Position numbers and translations under genes: made by a program. The notes beneath the pieces were generated by a model. That model searched no databases. It saw only the letters and a list, made by a program, of their open reading frames with translations, and was not told the DNA's origin. 64,000 nucleotides of DNA, taken from the NCBI RefSeq assembly GCF_002775205.1, contig NC_036460.1, forward strand, positions 20,726,751 to 20,790,750. Direction: 5' to 3'. The stretch is from Xiphophorus maculatus. Its lineage: Eukaryota; Chordata; Actinopteri; Cyprinodontiformes; Poeciliidae. Positions 1-13,200 of the stretch are shown here, piece by piece; the first letter of the stretch is position 1; every line of letters begins with the position of its first letter.

Positions 1-440
1 TTTATCATCAATTTGGTACCAAAATAAATGCTTCCTTTACTGTGATTAAGTTGTTCTGTAGCTGGCATTTATGGAAGACAGGCAAGAAAAAAGCTAATTG
101 AAAGAAAACCTTAAACCCCCAAAACATCTTGCTGTGAGAGAGCATTTCTTCAGCAAAGGCAGGGAAGTTGGTCAGAGTTAATAGGAAGATGGATGGAGCC
201 AAACACAGGCAGTCCTGGAAGAAAACCTGTCACAGGCTGTGAAAAAACTTGAGACTGAAGTAGACAACCACTTTCCAGTAGGACAACAATACTGCACATC
301 AAATAGTGGAACAACCCAGACAAGGACATCTTGTCAGACTGGTCCAGTCAAAGTCCAGACAGAATAAATGCAGGTAGAAATGTGTTGGGCTCATAACACT
401 GTAGCTCACAGACATTTTTCATGCTGCCTAAGACAGAACT
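1..440. other. Intergenic, no gene seen
   Basis: No exon with plausible splice sites and no recognisable repeat was found here. The short open frames are AT-rich and have no coding character. Confidence 0.5.
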
Positions 441-1443
441 AAGGGAGCAGTATTATGTAAAATCAACGTTTTTGAGCGTTATATCATGTTATAATGTTAT
501 TTACTCTTCAAAATCATACCTGGACTGTTGCCTGCATTCTTTCATGCATGTTTGAGAAATCTTTTAACGTCCCATGGGAATTATTCAGCTGTCCAAAACG
601 CCTGGTTGGATCAAGCACTAAGCCTGTCACAATAAACAATAAATCAATTAATCGCATGATAACTTCACAATAATTTCTATTTGCACAATTTATCGTTTTT
701 CTCTTTCCACCGAAAACTGGATGACAAAAGTTTTCAGTCTGGTGTTTTGGTCTCAATTAGTCCTTTTTTAGAAGGACAATTTTGTTGACAGAGACTTCAT
801 AATTCGTTTTATTTGTTTTTATTTGTTGTTTTCATTTGTTTGGATAATTAAAATGTCTTCCAGATCCACTGTTAAACTGTTGAATTCTCGTTAGAATTTA
901 AGATTTTATTGATCTTTGAGAATGTGTTCCTGCATTATCAAGCCATTGCATTACTTGAAAATGGCCCAAAACAATATTATTATTTATCGCAATGATTTCT
1001 GGGACAATTTATCGTCCAGCAAGATTTGTTATCATGACAGGCCTACCTAGCACCACCTTCAAGGCGCAGCTCCTCCTTGGAGCTGCAGTTTCCAAGCTTC
1101 GGCCTAATAGAGCCACTCTCCCTCCGTCAGACTCGCCAGCAGCAATTAGCAAACACCTGGTGGAATCTGCTGAACTCATTATATGAGCTACTTATCAGTG
1201 AAACGCTGGTAAAATCGTTGTTAAAAGGTTAATAGAGAAGCGCTGTTGTGATGACTTCCTGACGGCGGAGCTTCAGAAAGAGCATGAGTTTTTAAAGCAA
1301 CAGAGGCCCAATTTCAAGGCGTTAAATCAGGAAGTACCATTTTTTTCCCCAAGTCATATAGTGTATATAATTTCTTTCAACAACTGAAGGTAACATAGTT
1401 TCTTCAAGATTTAAAATGGCACTACACATAATACTGCTCCTTT
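441..1443. mobile_element. Non-autonomous terminal-inverted-repeat element (MITE-like), copy A
   Basis: The left end (441-458, AAGGGAGCAGTATTATGT) is nearly the reverse complement of the right end (1426-1443, ACATAATACTGCTCCTTT), so the element has inverted termini. It contains no coding capacity. A related copy lies at about 48476-48985 and shares the stretches ATGCATGTTTGAGAAATC, TTAGCAAACACCTGGTGGA and GAAGGTAACATAG in the same order. Copy A is longer because another element (619-1048) sits inside it. The superfamily is not assigned because no clear target-site duplication was found. Confidence 0.65.
619..1048. mobile_element. Second MITE nested inside copy A
   Basis: The termini are imperfect inverted repeats: AAGCCTGTCACAATAA on the left and TTATCATGACAGGCCTA on the right. 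AGCAC flanks both sides (614-618 and 1049-1053), a possible 5-bp target duplication. The related element near 48.5 kb lacks this block and so serves as an empty site. There is no ORF. It resembles the teleost repeats with 'GACAATTTATCGTCC' ends, an identification made from memory. Confidence 0.55.
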
Positions 1444-1807
1444 AACAAGAATAGATAAATATGTCAATTTCAACATGTGCAAAACTGAATTTCAATTAAA
1501 TTAATTAAATGTCACATGGAATAATTAAATCTACCTTCTTAAATAATAAATTTCAATTGTAAAATCTCATTTTATATTTAAATTATTAAAATATATAATA
1601 TATTAAAATATATAATATTAAAATATTTGATTATTTCACTGTGTATTTATTTATGTATTTATTAATTTTATGTCTCCTGAACTCTACATAGTTTTACAAG
1701 GTGCAAGTGAAAACAAATGCTCTTTTTTATAGGTTTAAAAATATTGGTCTTCCTCTGTACTAGTATGTATTACTTTATATTGATTCGTCAGATTAAAATC
1801 CAACAAA
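1444..1807. other. AT-rich spacer
   Basis: A strongly AT-rich stretch with short runs of TATAATATATTAAAAT. No gene and no named repeat were recognised. Confidence 0.5.
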
Positions 1808-3208
1808 ATTTCTTTTTTTGTTTTTAATGAAGCAGATAGTGGATTTTTTGTTTTTAATGAAGCAGATAGTGGATTTTTTGTTTTTAATGAAGCAGATAGT
1901 GGATTTTTTGTTTTTAATGAAGCAGATAGTGGATTTTTTGTTTTTAATGAAGCAGATGGTGGATTTTTTTGTTTTTAATGAAGCAGATGGTGGATTTTTT
2001 TTGTTTTTAATGAAGCAGATGGTGGATTTTTTTTGTTTTTAATGAAGCAGATAGTGGATTTTTTTTGTTTTTAATGAAACAGATTGTGGATTTTTTTGTT
2101 TTTAATGAAGCAGATAGTGGATTTTTTTGTTTTTAATGAAACAGATAGTGGATTTTTTTGTTTTTAATGAAACAGATAGTGGATTTTTTGTTTTTGTTGA
2201 GGCAGACAGTGGATTTTTTTGTTTTTGTTGAGGCAGACAGTGGATGTTTTTGTTTTTAATGAAGCAGATAGTGGATTTTTTTGTTTTTAATGAAGCAGAT
2301 AGTGGATTTTTTTGTTTTTAATGAAGCAGATAGTGGATTTTTTTGTTTTTAATGAAGCAGATAGTGGATATTTTAGTTTTTGTTGAGGCAGATAGTGGAT
2401 GTTTTTGTTTTTAATGAGGCAGACAGTGGATGTTTTTGTTTTTGTTGAGGCAGACAGTGAATATTTTAGTTTTTGTTGAGGCAGATAGTGGGTTTTTTTG
2501 TTTTTAATGAGGCAGACAGTGGATTTTTTTGTTTTTAATGAAGCAGATAGTGGATTTTTTTGTTTTTAATGAAGCAGATAGTGGATATTTTAGTTTTTGT
2601 TGAGGCAGATAGTGGATGTTTTTGTTTTTAATGAGGCAGACAGTGGATGTTTTTGTTTTTAATGAGGCAGATAGTGGATGTTTTTGTTTTTAATGAGGCA
2701 GACAGTGGATGTTTTTGTTTTTGTTGAGGCAGACAGTGAATATTTTAGTTTTTGTTGAGGCAGATAGTGGGTTTTTTTGTTTTTAATGAGGCAGACAGTG
2801 GATTTTTTTGTTTTTAATGAAGCAGATAGTGGATTTTTTTGTTTTTAATGAAGCAGATAGTGGATATTTTAGTTTTTGTTGAGGCAGATAGTGGATGTTT
2901 TTGTTTTTAATGAGGCAGACAGTGGATGTTTTTGTTTTTAATGAGGCAGATAGTGGATGTTTTTGTTTTTAATGAGGCAGACAGTGGATGTTTTTGTTTT
3001 TGTTGAGGCAGACAGTGAATATTTTAGTTTTTGTTGAGGCAGATAGTGGGGTTTTTTGTTTTTAATTAGGCAGACAGTGGATTTTTTTGTTTTTAATGAA
3101 GCAGATAGTGGATTTTTTTTGTTTTTAATGAGGCAGACAGTGAATATTTTAATTTTTGTTGAGGCAGATAGTGGTTTTTTTGTTTTTAATGAGGCAGACA
3201 GTGGATGC
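1808..3208. repeat. Minisatellite, about 28-31-bp units, with higher-order structure
   Basis: About 48 tandem units of the form TTTTTGTTTTTAATGAAGCAG followed by ATAGTGGA. Variants carry AATGAGGCAG, TTGTTGAGGCAG or a TATTTTAG spacer, and unit length varies mainly through the T run. The left third is fairly uniform. The right part has a higher-order period: the block starting GTGGATATTTTAG at about 2581 recurs at about 2860 with the same order of variants, a shift of about 279 bp. The array ends about 100 bp before the nipsnap2 start codon. Confidence 0.9.
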
Positions 3209-3239
3209 TTTATGCGTAACCCTGGAGATGTTGTTTCGC

Positions 3240-3311
3240 CTGTGTAGAAGCGGAGCTCTGTCGCCACCTGGCGGTCAGCGGCGGTCACTGTCTGTGTTTC
3301 CTAAACGGAAG
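3240..3311 (+). promoter_or_regulatory. nipsnap2 promoter / 5' UTR with ETS and YY1-like motif at the ATG
   Basis: Sequence becomes GC-rich after the minisatellite. CGGAAG (ETS-type core) runs directly into AAGATGGCG (YY1-type element) at the start codon at 3312, an arrangement typical of housekeeping and nuclear-encoded mitochondrial genes. There is no TATA box. The transcription start is inferred, not seen. Confidence 0.4.
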
Positions 3312-6300
3312 ATGGCGACAGGAGTCCTTCAGAGAATCCGCGGAGGCTTCACTCCGGCTAAAAGCAGGGCTCTTTCAGCCGGAAACCTCTCGCTCTGGGT
3401 CAGGTGAGCAGTCACAGTACTGGGCACCTGGCTGTCGTGTTTGCAGCTTATTATTTTGGCTGTTGTGTGAAATATTCACCCTGCTTTTCTGTGGCTATCA
3501 TGAGCCTGGTAAAGCTAGCCCGCTGACTGTTAGCAAACCGGGGTTGGCTTTCAGCTGTTAGTCCCTCTGAAGATTCATCCCCTATTGATTTATCCCGGGA
3601 GGTGTGTGACAAAAGCTGCGTGTGTTTTTTGGTAGAAGTGAAAAGCAGCAGTCTCTGTCATATTTTGCCTTTAACCATGTGCAGTGCTCAAGGTCAGCTT
3701 GTTACTTCTTGTTTAGCTTCATCATAAGAAACACAAAGGTCTTTTTATTTCTTTCAAGCACCATGTGGGTCATCACACTTCATGGAAATGCGCTATATGC
3801 ACTGTATCATTTTAAGCTGCATTGTATTTCTTCCTGTGCTCTTGGTTCAGAGGATTTTCAGCATCCAACAGCAGAAACAGAGAGGACAGCTGGTTTAGGT
3901 CTCTGTTTGTCAGAAAGGTCGATCCCAGAAAAGATGCACACTCCACCTTGCTGACCAAAAACGAGGAAAGTAACCTCTACAAAATTCAGTGTAAGGTCCC
4001 CACATGAATATTGGGTCCTCAACTTTTAATGTGTCTAATAATAAGACCAATAGTAATGACATATCTTCCTTCGTCAGTCCATAATGTGAAGCCGGAGTGC
4101 CTGGATGACTACAATAAGTTGTGGTAAGTGTAATTATGACTAAAATGTGTCTATATTAGAATACTAAAATTAAGTGCAAAAAATATTCATGCAATTCGCA
4201 TTAGACTTTAGACTCTATCACTCAGGTCTTGTGGTTCTAGTCTACTCTTCATCCCCAGAAAGTGCCTGAGAAGATTGTTAATCACATCCTGCTGTGGATT
4301 TTCACATAGTTTTAGGGCTGGACTTTGAATAAGCCATTCCAACACAAGAAGATGTTTTGATTTTTAACCCTTTTATTGCACCTCTGGCTAATTTTCCTGC
4401 TGTTAAGAGAACCTTTTGAAAAATAGAATTTTTGATGTTGGGGAAAAATATAGAAAACTGTGCGCCCTTTTAATAATTATGCACCAGTGTGTTGCTCTCA
4501 TACATAAAATCCAATGTAATGTGCTGAAGTTTACAGTTGTAATGTGACAATGTGGAAAAAATGAAGTGGTCTAAATACTTTTGCAAGGCTCTGCATAAAT
4601 TCATTCTCAACTGTCTCAACTTAATGAAGACTGAAGGATATGTATTTATGGTTAAAATCTAAGTACATGATCAGATTGTTGCTCAGTTACTGCTGTTTAG
4701 AAGTTAGCTTTAGCTTTTTAAAGTCACCTGTGCTCATGTCCGTCATGTCTGCCGGCCTCATGTTGTCTCTTCTGTCGCAGCGAGGACGTTCTGCCCTCCA
4801 TCCATGCTGATAAGTACTACCCCTGTGAGCTGGTGGGAACCTGGAATACCTGGTATGGAGAACAAGACCAGGCTGGTAGGATTACTATTAACAACACACA
4901 AATCTGCAGTATAAGCAGGTCTATGCTGTTGCACATGGTTTTGCAATCAGCAGGCAAGGCCTACTGGATCAACATCCATCCTTTACAGACAATAAACTGC
5001 CGATTTGTAATTTATGATTTGTTTTTGGGATTTTTTGATATTTCTTTTTTTGTTGTTGTTAAAATTGTAACTGAGCTGAACTAACTTTCCACCTGATTAT
5101 AGTTGAACTGCTGTTAATGAGAAGTTGTTTCTGCAGTTCATCTGTGGCGCTACAGAGGCGGCTACCCTGCTCTGACCGAGGTCATGAACAAGCTCAGGCA
5201 GAATAAGGTGACCTCTGTTTCCTGCGCTTTACCTCTGTTTTGCTCTCGTTCTATCGCTCGCTCTATAAAGTCAAAGTAAATCTGACGGATCCGTGTCTGT
5301 TGGACATCAGGAGTTCACGGCGTACAGAAAGGAGCGCGGGAAGATGCTGCTGTCGCGCAGGAATCAGCTCCTGCTGGAGTTCAGCTTCTGGAACGAGCCC
5401 ATGCCCCGGGAAGGCCCCAACATTTACGAGCTCAGGTCCTATCAGCTCAGGGTGAGGAACGCCACCAACACGCCATCGCATCAGTGGTGCTCTGTGCTCA
5501 GAGTCATCGCTGCACTGGATCACAGGAGGAAACTGCAGAAATGTAACTGACTGCATGATCTGTTTACACAGATGAAATTATGCAAATCTCCTTTAAATAT
5601 CCACACTCAAGCTCATCAAGAGTATCACTGTTTGTGTTTATTTGGGAATTTAGTTTATATTAAACTTTAAAAATCTCAATATTAGCATTATTCTATTCAT
5701 TTTGAGCTTTTATTTACTTTTCTTAATCCATTTTCTTCAATTAAATTCAATGATTCTTATAAAAATGTTGTTTCATTTTGTGTTATGGATTTCATCTAAT
5801 TCACATAGGGTCAAAATTATACATACAAGTTAAGATATATACATACACAAATTCATTATCTTCAAGCCTGTGTGAAGATTTTCTTACTCTTTGTGAACCG
5901 TGACCCAATTCTTGGTCCTAAAAATTTTTGAAGTTGAAGTTTCCATTATTATGCCACACTGAAAAAGGGAACATTTAAAGTAAATAAATAAGAGCCCAAA
6001 ATATTATTACAATCTTTACAGATGTCTCTTTTTAACGCCTTACTTTTTCCAATGAAATCAGTTTGCAACGTTTTCTTCTGTGACGCTTCTCACAAAACTA
6101 TTTCTAGTTTTATCTGAAGCTCTGTTACGTTCATCATACCAAATAAAGGAGGAACACACCTGGTTTGTGCATTTAGCCCGCACGCATTTGGATTTTTTAT
6201 AAACATTTTTAGTATTTGATCATGCCTGCTGTTAAATTCAACATAGATCTGCTCAAAACCAAGCCCTCTCTTGCAGATTCAGTCCTCCTTTCTAATCTGA

Positions 6301-8897
6301 AAAGGTCAGCCTTCATCTAGCTGTGCTCCCCTTGCAACATGTGAAAAATGCCCTCCATTACCCCTTGTCTCAGGCTGAGATTATATCGGAGAAACGGCAG
6401 GAAACGTGTTGTCTTAAACCCAGTCAGATGATTGAAGAAGCCTTCACGTGTCGTTATTCTTCCATCTTAATGTATTTAATCTGGACAGAAGTTTTGAACA
6501 CTGTTTTATTGCAATAAGGAATGTTGTGTTTTCTCCCTCCTTCTGCAGCCAGGAACCATGATCGAGTGGGGTAATTACTGGTAAGGCAGCCTGAATTCAT
6601 CTGACTCACTGAACTGTAGTTACAGAGCAGTTGCAGCACATGAACCCTCTTTCATCACACTGTCATTAACGAGATATATTCCCCGAAGACGCTTCAAATT
6701 TGAAGCCGCGCTGTAACTGAGATTAAATCTCAAGTGAAGCTGTTTGCTTGAAGGATTTGTACATAATAAAAGAGACGTTACTTTAAGCAGCCATCTTCTT
6801 AATGACAAATGGCAACATAATTGAGGCAGCTAAAGCTTTTTTTCCAATAAAAATCGTTCTGTCAACACATCTAGCACAGTTTTTATATACTTTAGAGCAA
6901 AGAAATTAGGTGTAGCTGCTTTTCTAATGTGAGGCCTTGTGTTTCATTCTGTCTCTGGGGGGGGAGAAATATATCAACATCACTCAGGGATGGTTAGTAT
7001 TGCCTTTTTTGTTGCTTTTATGGTTGCTTTAATTCGCCGTTATTTGAAGAACCCCCTGTGGACCTATAAATAATGTCAGTAAAGCTACTTAAAGCAATTT
7101 CAATGTAATTTCTGTAGGTGACAGCTTAAAGTTCTGCTTCAAGTTACAACAACATGTAGAAATGAGCCTTCAGAGTTTAATAGACACGATCTGAAAACCC
7201 ATGTTTGCGTTGGTGTGAGCATAATGAGACTAAAACATTCCTTTCACAGCAGCTCACCCATCCTGGCCTGTGTTAGGGTTCAGAGCAGCTCATTGATCGA
7301 TCAGGTTAATGCCAGTTTTCAGACAGGGGCCAGAGTTAATTCAGACATGAGGAGAGTTTATGATCTTTGAAGAAGGTTCGGTGTGTTTTGGCGCCGGTTA
7401 CGACTCGAGCTGCTTCTTGTCCTGCAGGGCCAGAGCAATCCGATACCGCCAGCGCAACAGAGAGGCCGTGGGAGGGTTTTTCTCCCAGATTGGTGACCTT
7501 TACATGGTCCATCACCTTTGGGGTATGACTGAACACAAGCATGTCCAAGTTTACATCATTTCTCCTGTTACCGATTTGTTTTTTCTCTTTAATATTGTAA
7601 GCTAAATTAGACCTCCAGACTTGTTACAAAGCCTCACCTTGGTTACATAAATCTTGCATTAGGATTTCTGACAAAATAAGCAAAATATAATCCTAAAAAG
7701 TTAACTTTTATAAGAAATGTTTAATGGCTATATAAAATTGTCATAATTAGCTGAGATCATTTTATTGGCCCTCATGCGGAAACATAAACCATCAATGCTA
7801 GCAAACTTTCTTTGTGTCTTTAAGAAAGGCGTTGAACTACGAAGGCCAACGCAGCATGACAACACTGGGATACGGTTAAGAACCATAAAACTAAAATTAA
7901 TAAGAAGACAGACACTTAAACACACAACTGTGTGTATTGAAATATTGTTGTGTTGAAAATAGTAGCAAATTAGCATCAATTCTGATTTCCGTCGCTCTTT
8001 TTGACAGAAAAATATTCTACATGGCAATAATTAACCAACCTAGCAGTTATGGCATGCTACTTATTTTGTGCAGGGTTTCCCACAGAAAACCTGCTAAGCC
8101 CAGCAGCAGTCATCTAGCTACCTGCCATTGTTTTCGAGTAAAAAAAAATCTTTAATGTTGACAGAAAATCTGAAAAAATTACTAAGTAATAATGTGTTAT
8201 TAGAAGGCATTACTAGAAATACCTAAATCCCAACTGTAAAGTCTTTTTTTTAAAAAGTCAAATAAAAACGCAAGTCAGTAAACAATGCTTAGCCTGGTGG
8301 TGGTGCAAGTAAAGCCTGGTGGCCCGCCAGGCTTGTAATATCCTGGGGAATTGTGTTGTGGAATTGTATCGTTAATTAAAAATGGTGATTACTGAGATCA
8401 GTTCAAGTCTTACTGTGGAGTTTAATCATTATAAGGTCATATATTTTGTGAAAAAATTGTGAATCAAAATTTCTGGTCCATGAAATGTTCAAACTTTCTG
8501 AGAAGCTTAAGTCTGGATTTTCATTATTTGAAAGGAATAATCATAAACAAACAGGAATAAACTCTTTAAGTGTATTACTGTGTATCTTTTAATTAAATAA
8601 ATTATCTTTTTTGATGGTATTCTAATTTATTGAGTTGTCCCTTTACTCTTTGATTTGCAGCTTACAAAGACCTTCTGTCCCGAGAAGCCACCAGGAACGC
8701 CGTGTGGCAGCAGGAGGGCTGGCATGAAGTGGTGTATTACACTGGTGAGCTAAATGAAACCCTTTGTACTCCAGCTACTGTGGTTTTCCTCAAGTCAACC
8801 TGATGAACCTCTCCATGTATTTCTCTCTGCAGTCCCTCTCATTCAGCACATGGACTCTAGGATCATGATCCCAACTAAAGCTTCCCCGCTGCAGTAA
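3312..8897 (+). CDS. nipsnap2: NIPSNAP2 (GBAS) homolog, mitochondrial NIPSNAP-family protein, 286 aa
   Basis: Ten coding exons join in phase: 3312-3403, 3851-3990, 4078-4123, 4781-4875, 5137-5207, 5311-5451, 6549-6580, 7428-7522, 8661-8744 and 8833-8897 (861 nt with stop). The product begins [13 protein letters not shown], a basic N-terminus suited to mitochondrial import, then SREDSWF-type and [15 protein letters not shown] segments, [56 protein letters not shown] and the end [11 protein letters not shown]. These match vertebrate NIPSNAP2, and the length equals that of the human protein. NIPSNAP1/2 are mitochondrial proteins with two dimeric alpha-beta barrel-like domains, and they act as mitophagy signals on damaged mitochondria. 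NIPSNAP1 is the closest alternative. The neighbours psph, phkg1 and chchd2 favour NIPSNAP2. The gene is convergent with psph. Confidence 0.95.
4290..4610. mobile_element. Decayed Tc1-like transposon end in a nipsnap2 intron
   Basis: Phrases such as TAGGGCTGGACTTTGA and GTGACAATGTGGAAAAAATGAAGTGGTCTAAATACTTTTGCAAGG (quoted in part: AATGTGGAAAAAATGAAG) are typical of the outer parts of fish Tc1 elements. No intact transposase is present and the ends are not resolved. Confidence 0.45.
8074..8355. mobile_element. Possible hAT-type MITE fragment
   Basis: It starts GCAGGGTTTCCCACAGAA and ends near GCCAGGCTTGTAATATCCTGG, after a GCCTGGTGG repeat. 'CAGGGTTTCCC' termini are common in teleost non-autonomous hAT elements. 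The right end is degraded and no target duplication was found. Confidence 0.3.
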
Positions 8898-10213
8898 GGA
8901 GGGACTATCCGTTATCAAGTTGGCCCCCCTTCGAATGTTACATTTCTTCTGTGGATCGCCATCATGGGTCCAACTTTCTGGCAGTGCTACCAAAACAACA
9001 ACAAAAAAAAACAGCCCTTTTTTTTGTTTCTATATTGGCTTTGTAACGTCAAGAATCCTCTCCTAAAAGTATCTGCATTTCAATTCAAACAGATGTGGAC
9101 GGTAGTGTGCTCTCGGTCACAGACGGCCGAAATTAACCAAATTGAAACCTTCTGATTGTCACATGCAACGTCTCGTGCCACGTTAAAAGGCGGGCCAGAC
9201 GAAGAGCTCGTCTCCAGTTTAGGAAGCAACTAAAGCCACTTGAAAAAGTGCAAGTGTGTAAAAAGAACGGCCAGGATAGTAATGTTGAAATTCATTGCTC
9301 AGTGCAGTAGCCATTTATTTATTTAATGTAGAGTACATGGTGTTTAAATGTGTTGACAAAGTGACTCTTTGATGTAAGCTGATCGACATGAGACCTCTTA
9401 ATTTAAGAACATATATTTCAATGACCTGTCAAGGTGGTAAAGTCAGACATGCTGTGCAATGCAGATATCAGAATTTTATATTTGCTGTTTGTTATGAACA
9501 CTCCAGGTTCTGTTCTGTGTTTTATTCTTATGTTTCCTGTTAAAGCAATGTTACCTCTTCCCGGTGCTGTGTTTGTAACTTTTTTTCCTGTTGAGACGGC
9601 ATGCCTGGTTTTAAAAATCTGTTTTTAATCAAACATTTCTTAACTGTGTAGAAAAAGCGTGGGAACCTGTTGTCCATCAGCGGTCGGGTGAATCTGGTAG
9701 GAGGGATGCTGCATTGTCCTGTAATAATGGATGATTTATCATTAAAGGATCCACATTTATCATTTTGTTTTTAAGAAGAAATATTAAGAGATGAGAGAGA
9801 GTGGAAAGAAATTAAAATCATTCAGACATTCTTTACAGCACGTTCTGGTCTTTAATTGGGATTCTCCTAAAAGGACTGAAGTCGCCACAGTTTTTGACAG
9901 TCAAGTCAGGTTACAGTTCTCTTAGTATTGAACACATTTCTAGGACAGTTCTTATTGCACATGCCACTATATAATACCTACAAGTTATCAGTTTCTGATG
10001 TGATAAGTGCAAAAACACTAAAACTTATTGTCCTCTCACACAGGACTTGGTAACTTTTTTAGTACAAAAAACATTAAAGTGAAGTTTGTCTATTGTAAAT
10101 ACGTCTGTTCATAAAAAAGTCTATTGAGTGTACTGGATAAAAAGCTTGACTGGCACACCTTTGGGTGCAAATATATAAAAGGTTAAATTAGTAACAGAAC
10201 TCCTCTAGCATAT
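8898..10213. other. nipsnap2 and psph 3' regions (convergent)
   Basis: No further coding exons were found. ATTAAA at 9741-9746 (+) is a candidate poly(A) signal for nipsnap2. TTTAAT at about 9852-9857 is ATTAAA on the minus strand and could serve psph. If both are used, the two transcripts end within about 100 bp of each other or overlap slightly. Confidence 0.4.
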
Positions 10214-13200
10214 TTAAATCTTCTCCAGCTCCTTGAGCAGCTCATCGAAGCTCGTCACATACCAGGAACTTCTCTCCTTGACTTGAGCTCTGACGACATT
10301 CCCGCCAAATCCAATAAAAGCATTCTGAAGAAGAAAAGATTGGATATTTTTATGTAAAAGGCCACGTCGTCACTGTTGCTATAGATACATCACTGGTGAG
10401 CGCAATAGGCTGATTTGTACCCTGATCAACTTAAAACTCTTCCCTTTTTGATCTGTGAAGAAGGTTTACACCTGATGGTGTAGGTGAGCGCCATCAGGCC
10501 ATGCTAACAACGCTAACTAGTGTGGAAGACAACTGGGTAAAGAACTCTAGAAGTTGTTTCTCAGTATCAGTGAAGTATTTAAAGAAAATTAGGCCAGAGG
10601 AAGAAGCTATTAAATGGAAACTTTTTTTATGTTGGGACATGCTTTTGAAAAGGAAAAGAGCAAATTGTCAGAAAATAACAGAAAAACTGCTCTATATTTT
10701 TCTTTAACTTGTTATGGAAAACGCTGGACGTCAAAATGTGGCAACCTTTAGAAAATCTCAGGTTTATGGTTTTAGTAATGCTAGATGCAGTCATTGATAA
10801 TATAAAATGCTAATAATCAACTCTTAAAAAGTTTCTCCTTGTTTTAAAGTATTAGGAAAATCCTATTTTAAAGCAACCATTCTGTACTGTATTCTGCACC
10901 ATTTGTTCCTTACATTTATATGAATAATGAACAGCTACTGCAGGAATAAAAACATAAATTAAAAAATATATACAAGCCCAAAAATATTCACACCCATAGA
11001 TGTAAAGTAATGTTATAGTTTTACCAACATGTTTTCTGTGACTGGAAGTAACGTTTTGTAAATTTAATACAGAATCTGTGGAAGGTGCAAAAGATTACAG
11101 TCATTTCAAGGCAGCCTTTAAAGAGGACTTGACAACTTGAAATGGAAGATTTTTACATTAATTGTTGTGAAGGATATGAATAATTTTCAACATATAATGT
11201 GCTATTAAATAGTCAGTAAAACATTTTTGTTGTTTAAAAGTGGTAATCCATTTAGATGATCTTTTATGAATGCTGTTTCTGTTTTATAGAAAGAGAATCA
11301 AAATCAAATGTGGGATCAGCAACTCTAGGCATTACAAAATTCAGAAACTGGCTGTAAAATTCTAATTTCTAACATATTAAAGCAGATCTTCTCCAGTGAA
11401 CACTTACAGCTGGGGGACAGGCCTCCAGATCAGTGGCTCCATCTCCGATCATCACCACCGTTTCGAAGCCGTACTGCTCCTTCAGCATGCTTATCACTTT
11501 TCCTTTGCCGCCGCTCTCTGCTGTGGGCTGGGTTTCGTCGAAACCCGCGTATTCGCCTGCAAATTTAGTTGGAGATTAGAAACGGACACAAAACCTGAAA
11601 GAGCTGAATGGACAGAGACGAGCACAAGACAGCGTGGCCCGGTTCTCACCATTAAAGTAGAACTTGAGTCGGTTGGCGTAGACGTGATGCAGGGGGATGT
11701 TTAGCTGAGAAGCCACGTGTTCGACGATACAGCGAAAACCACCGGAAATGAGGAACACCTTTATGTTGCGCTTGTGCAGCCGGTCCACGAGCTCCCTGGA
11801 CAAAAACGAAAAGCGTTTGTCAACAATATGGAAAACGGAAGAAAAACAAATAACAGGAAAATATTTAATTATTTATTGAATGTTTCTTTTCAGTTTCATC
11901 TCATTTTAAATTATTTCTCAACAAATTCTGTGTAGTATATAGTCATGGGAAAGTACTTCCCAGCTGCTTCCATATCACTTAAGAGGGAAAGTTAGTAGCA
12001 AGACGCAGCTCTGTGGGCAATTCTGGCAGTTTACAAGCCTGAAGAATAAAGGTGTGTTAACAATGCCAAAGCGGAAAGATATCAGCAATCCCCGTAAGAA
12101 GCAATTGTTGTGGCCTGTTAACCTGGGAAGGATTATTAGGCCATATTTAAATTAATAGGAAGTCTGTCATTTTATAATGAGAATAATTGAAAACACATAA
12201 ATATTCACTGGAGTGAATGTCATGTTTACGCTACAGTGGTGCAATTATAATTGATTTAGAGAGTATTTGGATCTGAATGAAACACAAAAATCGATTGATA
12301 TGCCTCAGCATGGCTTAATATAACTCAAGAAGTGAAGAATTTTCTTCACCCATTTCATCTGTACATTTTTGAAAGACGTCTATATTAACCTCAAAGAATT
12401 AATGGAACACCATTAGTGTTCAAAGTATAAAATCAGTTGATCACTTGTACCCTCTTCAACTTTTAAAGTACTTTTTGAGCTTTTGATTTGTTTTAATAGT
12501 ATAGTTCTAAGTTGTCTCCATAGGTTTTGAACTATGTATCAACTGGTTAATAAGAGCTGAGTAGATTAAAGGCCCCAAAATGGTTTCTTCGGATCCTTGA
12601 TAACTCGTGTAACTACACAGTATCCAGTCCGCATGGATTACTTCATAATGTTTAAACTATAAGACACCAACTACTGCCATTACCAAAACAGGAAGGAAAA
12701 TATGGGCAAAATTTGTCTGGACTGGGTTTTGGAAAAACTATGTGTCACAAAAACATCCAAATCATACCAGAACAGCAACAACAAAATACCTCCATAGCAT
12801 ATATAGACATGTAACATCCAGTTTGTTCTTTACACTTGGATCCAGTGCTTCTGCATGCAGTGCAAAACAAAGTCTGCTGAATTGATTTACTTTATCAGCT
12901 CTCCACACACTTACTTTATGCCTGGAGTCAGCTGAGGCGGGTGATCCGTTATGAGTTTGTTTACTTGTTCTCTGGAACATCGGATGATGGACAGACGCTC
13001 AGTAAGGGCCTTCTTGAACGTCATCGAGCCGCCCATGGCTTTACGAGTCCTAAAATGTCAAAGTGGATTTGGTTCATATCTACTAATATGGTTAATTTTA
13101 GGAAGACAGAGTAAATAGACATACAAATGTGTTGAGGACAGAATGTGAACAGATGCAGCACCTTGCAGAAATATCCTGTAAACTTTTGGACATTTTATTG

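Noticed and set aside
1818-2042. Frame with repeated MKQIVDFLFL
   Set aside because: It is translated minisatellite and shifts frame as soon as the T runs vary.
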